A stretch of 25,661 nt of DNA from Candidatus Falkowbacteria bacterium RIFCSPLOWO2_12_FULL_45_13 (GCA_001778055.1 MFFY01000013.1:1-25661); one strand, 5' to 3'; numbered from the stretch's first letter, positions 13,977-20,983 are shown. Numbers and translations: made by a program. Notes: generated by a model not told the origin, from the sequence alone.

Positions 13977-15278
13977 ATGGATATTAGAAAAAAGTTGAAA
14001 ATCGCGGTAGCCATGTCCGGCGGCGTGGATTCTTCGGTAGCGGCTAAGCTGCTTTACGACCAGGGGCATGATGTCACCGGTGTGTTTTTATATTTTTGGC
14101 ATGAGGATAATCCCTCCGGCGCCTTAAAGGGGCTGGGAGGGCCGGAAAACAAATGCTGTTCCAGCGGCGCTTTGCTGGACGCGCGGCGGGCCGCGGCTAA
14201 AATCGGCATTCGTTTATTGACCCTGGATTTTACTAAAGTTTTTAAAAAACAGGTGGTAGACGATTTTTTAAGCGAATACGCGCGCGGCCGCACGCCCAAT
14301 CCCTGCGTCAGATGCAATAAGTTGGTTAAACTCGGTTTTTTAATTAAAGCCGCGCGAAAATTAGGCTTTGATTATCTGGCCAGCGGCCACTATGCCCGTC
14401 TCTGGCCGGAAATTCCAAATTCCAAATCCTCCCGCAGACAGGATCACGCTACGCGGCGACAATCTCCAAAAAATGCGCCTCAAATTACTTATAAATTATA
14501 TAAAGCTAAAGACGAAAACAAGGACCAGTCATATTTTTTGCACACCCTTAATCAATACGCGCTGAAGCATTTGCTTTTCCCCCTGGGAGATTATACCAAG
14601 TCAGAAGTCAGGCAAATGGCCAAAAAATTCGACTTGCCCGTGGCCGAGAAGCCGGACAGCCAGGAAATTTGTTTTGTTCCGGATAAAAACCATAATGATT
14701 TTTTAAAGCGGCATTTAAAGCTAAAACCCGGGCCGATAAAGTTATTAACCTCCCCCAATCCCCTCCTTCGTAAGCAGGGGAACGCTTGCCCCCTTGGTAA
14801 AGAGGAAATAAGGGGAATTAAAATGTTCGGCAAAGCTATAATCCCCCTAACTCCCTTTATCAAGGGGGAAGTTTTTGGGAAAGGCAGGATTATCGGCCGC
14901 CATCAGGGCTTGCCGCTCTATACCATTGGCCAGAGAAAGGGGATTAACCTGGGCCACGGCCCGTTTTACGCGGCCAAAATGGATTATAAAAAAAATATTT
15001 TATACGTGGTCGGGGCCAAGAACGAGAATAAGATTTTTAGCCGTGATCTGATTGCCAAAAACGTTGATTGGATTAGCCAAACAACGCCTCCAGCCAGATT
15101 AAACTGCCAAGCCATGACGCGTTATCGCCAAAAAGCCGTGGCCTGCCGCCTTAGTAAAATCAAGGGCGGCGCTTATAAAGTTAAATTTGCCCGGCCGCTA
15201 AGAGCCATTATGCCGGGCCAGAGCGTGGTGTTTTACCGCGGCTGGGAAGTTCTGGGCGGGGGGGTGATTGCTAAATAA
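13977..15278 (+). CDS. mnmA: tRNA-specific 2-thiouridylase MnmA with repeat-derived insertions
   Basis: The protein has 433 residues; E. coli MnmA has about 370. It activates wobble uridine-34 of tRNAs for Lys, Glu and Gln with ATP and inserts sulfur. The ATP-binding PP-loop is MSGGVDSSVAAKLL (near the N-terminus). The catalytic cysteine pair is found in NPCVRCNK and in DSQEICFVPDKN. KDQSYFLHTL, LYTIGQRKGINLG and MPGQSVVFY are further family signatures. Two segments have no family counterpart: about residues 143-171 (between HYAR and KDENKDQSYFL) and about 258-303 (between GPIKLL and GRIIGRHQGL). The second comes from a C-run/G-run palindromic repeat. Start ATG 13977 is chosen because the upstream in-frame codons overlap the promoter. 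The catalytic motifs are intact, so the enzyme is probably active. Confidence 0.95.
   Translation: MDIRKKLKIAVAMSGGVDSSVAAKLLYDQGHDVTGVFLYFWHEDNPSGALKGLGGPENKCCSSGALLDARRAAAKIGIRLLTLDFTKVFKKQVVDDFLSEYARGRTPNPCVRCNKLVKLGFLIKAARKLGFDYLASGHYARLWPEIPNSKSSRRQDHATRRQSPKNAPQITYKLYKAKDENKDQSYFLHTLNQYALKHLLFPLGDYTKSEVRQMAKKFDLPVAEKPDSQEICFVPDKNHNDFLKRHLKLKPGPIKLLTSPNPLLRKQGNACPLGKEEIRGIKMFGKAIIPLTPFIKGEVFGKGRIIGRHQGLPLYTIGQRKGINLGHGPFYAAKMDYKKNILYVVGAKNENKIFSRDLIAKNVDWISQTTPPARLNCQAMTRYRQKAVACRLSKIKGGAYKVKFARPLRAIMPGQSVVFYRGWEVLGGGVIAK
14406..14490. repeat. Extra segment in mnmA, probably repeat-derived (first insertion)
   Basis: The segment encodes about 28 residues rich in N, S, R and Q between two conserved blocks. 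It begins with AAATTCC words (14412-14428) resembling the tgt heptamers, then has ATCCT...AGGAT. It is less clearly palindromic than the second insertion, so a repeat origin is inferred from composition and position. Confidence 0.5.
14748..14880. repeat. C-run/G-run palindromic repeat in frame inside mnmA (second insertion)
   Basis: CCTCCCCCAATCCCCTCC followed by GCAGGGG forms one half. ATCCCCCTAACTCCC-TTTATCAA-GGGGG forms the other. The spacing between halves is about 65 bp, similar to the copy in the DUF4012 gene. It encodes a P-, K- and G-rich stretch of about 45 residues with no stop codon. Confidence 0.8.
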
Positions 15279-15296
15279 AAAACCAACCATTGGGCT

Positions 15297-15316
15297 CCCC
15301 GAGACTTTTCTCGAGG
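15297..15316 (+). terminator. Weak terminator-like hairpin after mnmA
   Basis: CCCCGAGA-CTTT-TCTCGAGG forms an 8-bp stem with one mismatch, followed 3 bp later by TTTTATT. It lies 19 bp after the mnmA stop. Confidence 0.4.
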
Positions 15317-15325
15317 CCTGTTTTA

Positions 15326-15354
15326 TTGGATAAACAAATTAATTGTGCTATAAT
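15326..15354 (+). promoter_or_regulatory. Promoter giving a leaderless CAP-protein transcript
   Basis: TTGGAT (15326-15331), a 17-bp spacer and an extended -10 TGC-TATAAT (TATAAT at 15349-15354) put the start at about 15361. ATG is at 15362, so the mRNA would be leaderless. Confidence 0.65.
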
Positions 15355-15361
15355 TAGACAT

Positions 15362-17095
15362 ATGGCCAAAGCAAAAGCGAAAAATAATTCCTCCTCCGGC
15401 TTGCCAGTCAACTCGTCCGCCAAAGCTTTAGCGTCGGCGGAAACTTCGGCCAAAATCGGAGCCAAGAGAAAAAAAAATAATCAGGCGAAAGCCAGGTTAA
15501 AAAAACGCCTGCCCTCGGCCGCAGCGGCCCAGGTGATTAAATTTAAAGACTCGGACGCGGACGGCTTATTGGACGCGGAAGAAAAGATACTGGGCACTGA
15601 CCCGAAAAAAAGCGACAGCGATCGTGACGGATTAAGCGACGGCGCTGAAGTCAAAATTTACGGCACTGACCCGTTAAACTCGGATACTGACGGCGACGGC
15701 CTAAAAGACGGCGAGGAAATTAAACGCGGTTTGAATCCCAAAGGTCACGGGCTGTTAAAAGATCTGTTTATACCCGGTCGGCACAATAATTTTAAGCCAC
15801 GAGCTTTGCACCCGAAAAGAATCGCTTTTTATTCTTTGAGCGCCGTCTTATTTAAGGTTATTTTAGCGGTTTCGGTTATGGCTCTGCCCATAGAAGCCTG
15901 GCTAACGCCTGATCTTTTAGTCGAGCAGAGCAAAAAAATTATCAGCTTGACCAATACCATCAGAACTAATTTAAACCTGGCGCCTTTAAGCGAAAGCCCG
16001 CTCCTGGATCAAGCCGCCTTTAACAAGGCCCAAGACATGCTGTTTAACCAGTATTTTTCCCATAACGGGCCGGACGGTAAAAGCTTGGCCGATTGGCTTA
16101 AAACTATTAAATATGATTTTCTAACGGCCGGAGAAAATTTAGCCATGGGTTTTACCAGCCCCGAAGAAGTGGTCAACGCCTGGACCAGAAGCCAGACGCA
16201 TTATAAAAATCTGATTGACCGTGATTTTAATGAAATCGGCGTAGGCATAGTGAGCGGCCGATACGGCCTGGCCCAGACCACTTTGGTGGCGCAATATTTC
16301 GGTGCCGCTTTGAGCCAGCCGGCGGCGGCGATAAAGCCGGCCCAAGCGTCAGCGCCGGCTTCGGCCGCTTCAAACAGCCGGTTCGCGGGCGACAGAATCA
16401 ATAAAATATCCGAGCCGGTCCGGCCAAAAAATCTGGCTATAGCCGTCACGGATTCGCCGGGCCAAGAAGTAAAATTCGAACCCGATCCGGCGCCTTTAAT
16501 CGCCGGTATTTTCATACCGCAGATTGCCAGCGCGGCCGAACCGCTAATAGATTTATTTAAGTCAAAATTATATGTTGACCAACCTAAGGGCCAAAGCCAA
16601 AAAGTCGTGCGCGCCGAAGTTTATTTAAGCTCGGCCGCGGCCAAGGCGCGGGTAGATTTTAATAATTATTTTATTGATTTAAAGCCGGCGGCCGGAGAGG
16701 CGGCTGGCGGTTCGGCCGCGCTGGCCGCCGGACTATGGACCGGGCAGACCATAATTTTTGAAGAAAACCGGGAACAAATTTTTAATCCAGTGGTTTTGCC
16801 GATCTTGACGGTTGAAGATCGGCTGGGCAACAAGACCGCGGCGGATTTGGACTGGGATAATATCCAGCCGGCCGATACCAGCTTATTAAAACAATATTAT
16901 TTTATTAAACAGCACCAAGCGCCGTACATCCGTCCGCTCTTTAATCTGACCTCTATTTTTTATAAAGTCATTCTGGCCATCGCTTTGATCGCCTTAGCTT
17001 TGAATATTCTGATTGAAATTAAAAAACAATCTCCGCGCATCATTTTGTCAACTCTGGGGTTAATCGCTCTATTGGTTGTCTTGATCATTATTTAA
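15362..17095 (+). CDS. Membrane protein with thrombospondin-type-3 calcium repeats and a CAP (SCP/PR-1) domain
   Basis: The protein has 577 residues from ATG 15362. A basic, Ala/Ser-rich N-terminus (1-56) is followed by three D-x-D-x-D-G-type calcium-binding repeats at about 63-118 (DSDADGLLDAEE, DSDRDGLSDGAE, DTDGDGLKDGEE). A transmembrane helix lies at about 155-176. The CAP domain runs at about 185-315, with SLTNTIRTNLNLAPL, YFSHNGPDGKSLADWL, TAGENLAMGF, TRSQTHYKNLID and EIGVGIVSGRYG; the SH, ENLA and TH motifs match the family's histidine/glutamate cavity. A long linker rich in Ala/Pro follows, then a beta-rich region and two terminal helices (about 530-577). CAP proteins are usually secreted. 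The calcium repeats precede the first helix, an unusual topology. No Shine-Dalgarno sequence is seen, in line with leaderless expression. Confidence 0.85.
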   Translation: MAKAKAKNNSSSGLPVNSSAKALASAETSAKIGAKRKKNNQAKARLKKRLPSAAAAQVIKFKDSDADGLLDAEEKILGTDPKKSDSDRDGLSDGAEVKIYGTDPLNSDTDGDGLKDGEEIKRGLNPKGHGLLKDLFIPGRHNNFKPRALHPKRIAFYSLSAVLFKVILAVSVMALPIEAWLTPDLLVEQSKKIISLTNTIRTNLNLAPLSESPLLDQAAFNKAQDMLFNQYFSHNGPDGKSLADWLKTIKYDFLTAGENLAMGFTSPEEVVNAWTRSQTHYKNLIDRDFNEIGVGIVSGRYGLAQTTLVAQYFGAALSQPAAAIKPAQASAPASAASNSRFAGDRINKISEPVRPKNLAIAVTDSPGQEVKFEPDPAPLIAGIFIPQIASAAEPLIDLFKSKLYVDQPKGQSQKVVRAEVYLSSAAAKARVDFNNYFIDLKPAAGEAAGGSAALAAGLWTGQTIIFEENREQIFNPVVLPILTVEDRLGNKTAADLDWDNIQPADTSLLKQYYFIKQHQAPYIRPLFNLTSIFYKVILAIALIALALNILIEIKKQSPRIILSTLGLIALLVVLIII

Positions 17096-17162
17096 AAAAG
17101 GCGGGCAGGCAGCGGATAAAACTTTTTGGTTTCCAGGTCTTGACTTAAACTACTTCAAACTT

Positions 17163-17185
17163 TACCCCCTTTATCAAGGGGGATA
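17163..17185. repeat. C-run/G-run hairpin that holds the alaS ribosome-binding site
   Basis: TACCCCC-TT...AAGGGGGATA folds into a 7-bp or longer stem (17163-17185). The right arm AAGGGGG ends 7 bp before ATG 17190 and is one of very few Shine-Dalgarno-like sequences in the window. Folding would hide it. Confidence 0.65.
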
Positions 17186-17189
17186 AATT

Positions 17190-19061
17190 ATGACCGCTAA
17201 AAAAATAAGACAACTTTATTTGGATTTTTTCAGGTCCAAAGGGCACGCTATCATTGCTAGCGCTTCCTTAATTCCGGAAAACGATCCGACTACCATTTTT
17301 ACCGGTTCGGGCATGCAGCCGATTGTGCCGTATCTCTTGGGTGAAAAACATCCGGCCGGCTCGAAGATAGCGGACGCGCAGAAATGTTTCCGCGCCCAGG
17401 ACATAGAAGAAATCGGCGATAACCGCCACACCACCTTTTTTGAAATGCTGGGCAACTGGTCCCTGGGCGATTATTTTAAAAAAGAACAGCTGGCCTGGAT
17501 TTTTGAATTTTTGACCAAGCAAGCCGGCCTGGAGCCTGAAAATCTATATTTCACGGTCTTTCGCGGCAACCCCGAGCTTGGCATTCCCCGCGATGATGAA
17601 GCGGCCGGTATTTTAAAAGCGGAATTTAAAAGGGCCGGTCTGCCCGCCAAGACCGTGGATTTTTCGGAGAACGGCGGACTTCAGGACGGCCGGATATTTT
17701 ATTATGATGAAACCAAGAATTGGTGGTCGCGTTTCGGCGCGCCGGCCAATATGCCTAAGGGCGAGCCGGGCGGGCCGGATTGTGAAATTTTTTACGACTT
17801 CGGCGCCGCGCGGCAAATTCATGAAAATTCGCCGTTTAAGCATAATCCCTGCCATGTTAATTGCGATTGCGGCCGCTTCATGGAAATCGGCAACAGCGTT
17901 TTCATGCAATATTTAAAGACCGACCAGGGTTTTAAGCGCTTGCCCAAAGGCAACATAGATTTCGGCGGCGGCTTGGAAAGAATCGCGGCCGCGGCTAATC
18001 AGGAGCCGGACATTTTTCAAACCGATTTATTTACGCACTTAATTTTTAAAATTGAACAGCTGTCCGGCAAAACATACGGAGCGGATCAGGGCATGACCAA
18101 AGCCATGCGCATTATCGCCGATCACCTGAAAGCCGTTGCTTTTATCATGGGCGACGACAGGGGAGTGGCGCCGTCAAACACTGACCGAGGCTATGTGGTG
18201 CGCCGCTTAATCAGGCGGGCGGTCAGGTTCGGCCGGCAGATGGACATCAAAGAGCCGTCCTGGACCAAGGAAATCACCAAAATCACGGCGCACGATTATC
18301 TGTCAGTCTATCCGGAATTGGGAAAAAATATTAATAAGGTTGTAGAAGAGCTTGAAAAAGAAGAGGTCAAATTCAAAAAAACCTTGGAGCAGGGTTTGAA
18401 AGAATTTGAAAAAATAACCAGCCAGCTGGCGGGTAAAAAAATCAGCGGCCAACAGGCTTTTTATTTATACCAATCCTATGGCTTTCCGCTGGAAATAACC
18501 GCGGAACTGGCTGAAGAAAAAAATTGCCTGGTTGACGTTGAAGCTTTCAGCGCGGAGCTTAAAAAGCACCAGGAGCTTTCCCGCACGGCTTCAGCTGGTA
18601 AGTTTAAGGGCGGTTTGGCCGATTCAAGCGAACCGGTTAAAAAATTGCACACGGCCGCGCACCTGCTGCTGGCGGCTTTGCGAATTGTGTTAGGCGATAC
18701 GGTTGCGCAAAAGGGCAGCAATATCACGGCCGAAAGATTAAGATATGATTTTTCCTACGGCGCGAAGATGACCGCCGAACAAATACAACAAGTTGAACAA
18801 CTGGTTAATCAAGCGATTAAAGACGGCTTGCCGATTACTTGCCAGGAAATGAGCCTGGAGCAGGCGAAAGAGTCCGGCGCTCATGGCATCTTTGAATCAA
18901 AATATGGTGAAAAAGTTAAAGTTTATAGCGCGGGCGATTTCAGCAAAGAAATTTGCGGCGGGCCGCATGTTAATAATACCGGAGAATTGGGGCGTTTTAA
19001 AATTAAAAAAGAAGAAAGCTCATCGGCCGGAGTCAGGCGGATAAAGGCGGTATTGGAATAA
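17190..19061 (+). CDS. alaS: Alanyl-tRNA synthetase, short form without the C-terminal domain
   Basis: The protein has 623 residues; typical bacterial AlaRS has about 870. It attaches alanine to tRNA-Ala. The catalytic domain is clear: FTGSGMQPIVPYLLGEKHPAG, QKCFRAQDIEEIGDNRHTTFFEMLGNWSLGDYF, then GGGLERIAAA and NTDRGYVVRRLIRRAVRFGRQM. The editing domain has both zinc-site motifs, H487-x3-H491 (HTAAHLL) and C589-x3-H593 (CGGPH), so proofreading of mischarged Ser/Gly-tRNA should work. The protein ends 30 residues after CGGPH, with no coiled-coil, DHHA1 or C-Ala region, which normally aids dimerisation and tRNA elbow binding. The ending is a normal TAA after a smooth sequence, so this looks like a natural short form. 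ATG 17190 has an AAGGGGG site inside a repeat hairpin. Confidence 0.95.
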   Translation: MTAKKIRQLYLDFFRSKGHAIIASASLIPENDPTTIFTGSGMQPIVPYLLGEKHPAGSKIADAQKCFRAQDIEEIGDNRHTTFFEMLGNWSLGDYFKKEQLAWIFEFLTKQAGLEPENLYFTVFRGNPELGIPRDDEAAGILKAEFKRAGLPAKTVDFSENGGLQDGRIFYYDETKNWWSRFGAPANMPKGEPGGPDCEIFYDFGAARQIHENSPFKHNPCHVNCDCGRFMEIGNSVFMQYLKTDQGFKRLPKGNIDFGGGLERIAAAANQEPDIFQTDLFTHLIFKIEQLSGKTYGADQGMTKAMRIIADHLKAVAFIMGDDRGVAPSNTDRGYVVRRLIRRAVRFGRQMDIKEPSWTKEITKITAHDYLSVYPELGKNINKVVEELEKEEVKFKKTLEQGLKEFEKITSQLAGKKISGQQAFYLYQSYGFPLEITAELAEEKNCLVDVEAFSAELKKHQELSRTASAGKFKGGLADSSEPVKKLHTAAHLLLAALRIVLGDTVAQKGSNITAERLRYDFSYGAKMTAEQIQQVEQLVNQAIKDGLPITCQEMSLEQAKESGAHGIFESKYGEKVKVYSAGDFSKEICGGPHVNNTGELGRFKIKKEESSSAGVRRIKAVLE

Positions 19062-19127
19062 ACTTAGCTAATATTAAATTAATTATTGCTTGAATTACTA
19101 TAAATTATTAACCGCCGGAAAAAAGTC

Positions 19128-19156
19128 TTGACATCAGACCCAATAACCTATATAAT
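19128..19156 (+). promoter_or_regulatory. Consensus sigma-70-type promoter of the infA-rpsI operon
   Basis: TTGACA (19128-19133), exactly 17 bp, then TATAAT (19151-19156): both hexamers are perfect. Predicted start is near 19163, giving a leader of about 110 nt before infA. It is the strongest promoter in the window and precedes nine translation and transcription genes. Confidence 0.9.
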
Positions 19157-19162
19157 TGTTTA

Positions 19163-19273
19163 TACGGTAAATAAATCCTAAAATAACTTATTTTAAAAAG
19201 TTTTGGTGCCTCGCTAGTTAGGCGTGGTGATTTAACCAAAGCTATTTTTGTTTTAAAAGCTAATAATCACTTA
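19163..19273 (+). promoter_or_regulatory. Structured 5' leader of the ribosomal-protein operon
   Basis: This leader of about 110 nt contains GCCTCGCTAGTTAGGC (19208-19223), a possible stem-loop, flanked by TTTTGGT and ACCAAA that could also pair. GTTTTAAAAGC (19252-19262) could pair with TTTTAAAA near 19190. Long leaders on ribosomal operons often carry autoregulatory sites, but no known motif is recognised. Confidence 0.35.
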
Positions 19274-19510
19274 ATGTTAGAAAATAATCAGCCAATCAGC
19301 TCCAAGGACTTTGTTGAAATTATCGGCGAAGTCATAGAATTAATGCCGGCCGCCAGTTTCCGTGTCAAATTGGAAAATGGCCATGAAATTTTAACGCATC
19401 TTTCCGGTAAAATGAGAATGAATAAAATTAGACTGTTACCAGGCGATAAAGTCAGGGTACAAATCAGTCCTTACGATTTAACCAAGGGAAGAATAACTTA
19501 TAGATTATAA
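19274..19510 (+). CDS. infA: Translation initiation factor IF-1
   Basis: The protein has 78 residues; the usual length is 72. It binds the ribosomal A site during initiation. The OB-fold core is unmistakable: FVEIIGEVIELMPAASFRVKLENGHEILTHLSGKMRMNKIRLLPGDKVRVQISPYDLTKGRITYR. The N-terminus is about 6 residues longer than usual (MLENNQPISSKD). ATG 19274 is the only plausible start; no Shine-Dalgarno sequence is visible. It is the first gene of the operon, followed by a 146-bp gap that contains a palindromic element and then rpmJ. Confidence 0.97.
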   Translation: MLENNQPISSKDFVEIIGEVIELMPAASFRVKLENGHEILTHLSGKMRMNKIRLLPGDKVRVQISPYDLTKGRITYRL

Positions 19511-19522
19511 ATTGTAATGTTC

Positions 19523-19633
19523 AATTTCCATAAATATCGCGACGAGCGAAGCGAGAGGCAAATTTCCATAAATTTTGAAATTAAGAAATTAGCTCCCCGT
19601 GTCAAGCGCGGGGTCGCGAAATTAATAGAAATT
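19523..19633. repeat. Large palindromic element, copy A, between infA and rpmJ
   Basis: Outer arms AATTTCCATAAATATCGCGAC and GTCGCGAAATTAATAGAAATT are imperfect inverted repeats. The inner right half AAGAAATTAGCTCCCCGTG and CAAGCGCGGGGTCGCGAAA is nearly identical, base for base, to copy B at 21000-21114. The hairpin CCCCGTGTCAAGCGCGGGG is a GC-rich sub-stem. It also has GAGCGAAGCGA near 19544, shared with copy B. Confidence 0.85.
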
Positions 19634-19655
19634 TATTGTTATTCGCATTTTTTTT

Positions 19656-19769
19656 ATGAAGGTCAGAAGCAGCGTAAAAAAAATTTGCAAAGATTGTGAA
19701 ATTGTCAGGCGCAAAGGCCGGGTCTGGGTGATTTGCAAAACTCCCAAGCATAAACAAAGGCAAGGCTGA
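19656..19769 (+). CDS. rpmJ: 50S ribosomal protein L36 (bL36)
   Basis: The protein has 37 residues, the normal size. Sequence MKVRSSVKKICKDCEIV is followed by RRKGRVWVICKTPKHKQRQG. The zinc ribbon is intact: C11, C14, C27 and H32. L36 binds 23S rRNA in the large subunit. The spacing between C27 and H32 is one residue shorter than in E. coli. No Shine-Dalgarno sequence is present before ATG 19656; the upstream 20 bases are T-rich. It is in its conserved position between infA and rpsM. Confidence 0.95.
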   Translation: MKVRSSVKKICKDCEIVRRKGRVWVICKTPKHKQRQG

Positions 19770-19771
19770 GG

Positions 19772-19842
19772 AAATTTACGATTTAAGATTTTCGATTTTA
19801 AATTTGCAATTAATTATTGGCTGAATATAAAATCGTAAATTT
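19772..19842. repeat. AT-rich inverted repeat between rpmJ and rpsM
   Basis: AAATTTACGATTT (19772-19784) and AAATCGTAAATTT (19830-19842) are perfect 13-bp inverted repeats separated by 45 bp that contain further AAATT-type words. It fills the rpmJ-rpsM gap. Confidence 0.65.
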
Positions 19843-19867
19843 TAAATTATAAATCTAAAATAACCAC

Positions 19868-20260
19868 ATGGCCATAAGAATCGCCGGTGTCACCATCCCG
19901 AACGAAAAAAGAGTGGAGATTTCTTTAACTTATATTTTTGGCATCGGTAAATTTAAAGCCAACGCCATTTTAAAATTAGCCAAAGTCAACCCTGACACCA
20001 GAGCCAAAGATCTGACCGACGTGCAAGCTAATAAACTTAGGGATTTGATTGAAAAGCAGAATAAAGTGGAAGGCGATCTAAGGCGAGAAATCTTTGCTAA
20101 CGTAAAAAGATTGAAAGAAATCGGCAGCTACCGCGGCAGCCGGCATGCTAAGAGCCTGCCGACCAGGGGCCAGCGGACAAAAACCAACAGCCGCACCGTG
20201 CGCCACAACATCAGAAAAACCGCCACTTCCGGCAAAAAACCGGCCGCGGAAAAAACTTAA
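19868..20260 (+). CDS. rpsM: 30S ribosomal protein S13 (uS13)
   Basis: The protein has 130 residues, slightly longer than E. coli S13 (118). It sits at the head of the small subunit and contacts the P-site tRNA and L5/L31 bridges. MAIRIAGVTIPNEKRVEISLTYIFGIGKFKANAIL and GSYRGSRHAKSLPTRGQRTKTNSRTVR are the family signatures. The C-terminal tail is basic and ends KKPAAEKT. ATG 19868 matches the usual N-terminus. No Shine-Dalgarno sequence is visible. It lies between rpmJ and rpsK as in the standard alpha operon. Confidence 0.98.
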   Translation: MAIRIAGVTIPNEKRVEISLTYIFGIGKFKANAILKLAKVNPDTRAKDLTDVQANKLRDLIEKQNKVEGDLRREIFANVKRLKEIGSYRGSRHAKSLPTRGQRTKTNSRTVRHNIRKTATSGKKPAAEKT

Positions 20261-20285
20261 AATCTGCGAATTACAAATCTGTTAC

Positions 20286-20332
20286 AAATTTACGAATAAC
20301 CCGACGGCAGTTTTATATTTATTTGTAAATTT
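20286..20332. repeat. AT-rich inverted repeat between rpsM and rpsK
   Basis: AAATTTACGAATA (20286-20298) pairs with TATTTGTAAATTT (20320-20332), 12 of 13 with the remaining pair G-U compatible. Flanking ACAAATCTG and TTTGTATAC words make a larger, weaker stem (about 20270-20353). The words ACAAATTTACGAAT are shared with 6387-6482, suggesting one family. Confidence 0.6.
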
Positions 20333-20377
20333 TAATAAATTTCAAATTTGTATACTTTCAGACTAAATTATCAATCT

Positions 20378-20983
20378 ATGGCTGAGGAAAATAAACCAAT
20401 AAATAAAATTCTCCTGTCGGATGTAAAGTCAGCGGCTGCGGACAAACAGGACAAAGCTAAGGCTGGCGGTGATTTAAGGCCGGAAAAGGCGGCTGAACCA
20501 ACCGGCGAGATCGTGGTCAAAAGCGATTTGAATCAGCCCGAGGAATTGCCGGAAGAAATAAAAAAGAAGCTGGAGAAAAACAAGGCCGATCGAAAAGTCA
20601 TAAAAAGAAAGATTAGAAAGAAGAAAGCGGCCAAAAAAGTCGCCGTGGGCGTGGCTCACGTCAAAGCTACCTACAATAATACGATTGTCGCATTAACCGA
20701 CTTAAGCGGTAATGTTTTATCCTGGGCCAGCGCCGGCATGGCCGGTTTTAAAGGACCGAAAAAATCCACGCCTTACGCCGCTCAGATCATCACCAGAATC
20801 GCCGTGGAAAAAGCCAAAGAATTCGGCTTGCAGGAAGTCAGCGTTTTCGTCAAAGGCGTGGGCACCGGCCGCGAATCAGCCATCAGAGCGTTAAACGCCA
20901 ACGGCTTGATTGTTTCATCAATTAAAGACGTTACGCCCATTCCCCATAACGGCTGCCGGCCGAAAAAACCCAGGAGGGTATAA
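20378..20983 (+). CDS. rpsK: 30S ribosomal protein S11 (uS11) with long charged N-terminal extension
   Basis: The protein has 201 residues; E. coli S11 has 129. It lies on the platform of the small subunit near the mRNA exit. The S11 core begins at about residue 88 (VGVAHVKATYNNTIVALTDLSGNVLSWASAG) and ends PIPHNGCRPKKPRRV, the family's C-terminus. Residues 1-87 are an extra, low-complexity, charged region: acidic/neutral first, then strongly basic (KADRKVIKRKIRKKKAAKKVA). ATG 20378 is used because upstream codons fall in a repeat; the extension cannot be removed by another good start, as no nearby ATG exists before the core. Its role is unknown. Confidence 0.97.
   Translation: MAEENKPINKILLSDVKSAAADKQDKAKAGGDLRPEKAAEPTGEIVVKSDLNQPEELPEEIKKKLEKNKADRKVIKRKIRKKKAAKKVAVGVAHVKATYNNTIVALTDLSGNVLSWASAGMAGFKGPKKSTPYAAQIITRIAVEKAKEFGLQEVSVFVKGVGTGRESAIRALNANGLIVSSIKDVTPIPHNGCRPKKPRRV

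Noticed and set aside
14748..14880. mnmA read as a pseudogene because of the long insertion
   Set aside because: The frame stays open, and the PP-loop, both catalytic cysteines and the C-terminal domain are intact.
19517..19699. A 60-codon + frame between infA and rpmJ
   Set aside because: It is translated palindromic element and then runs out of frame through rpmJ, which is the real gene.
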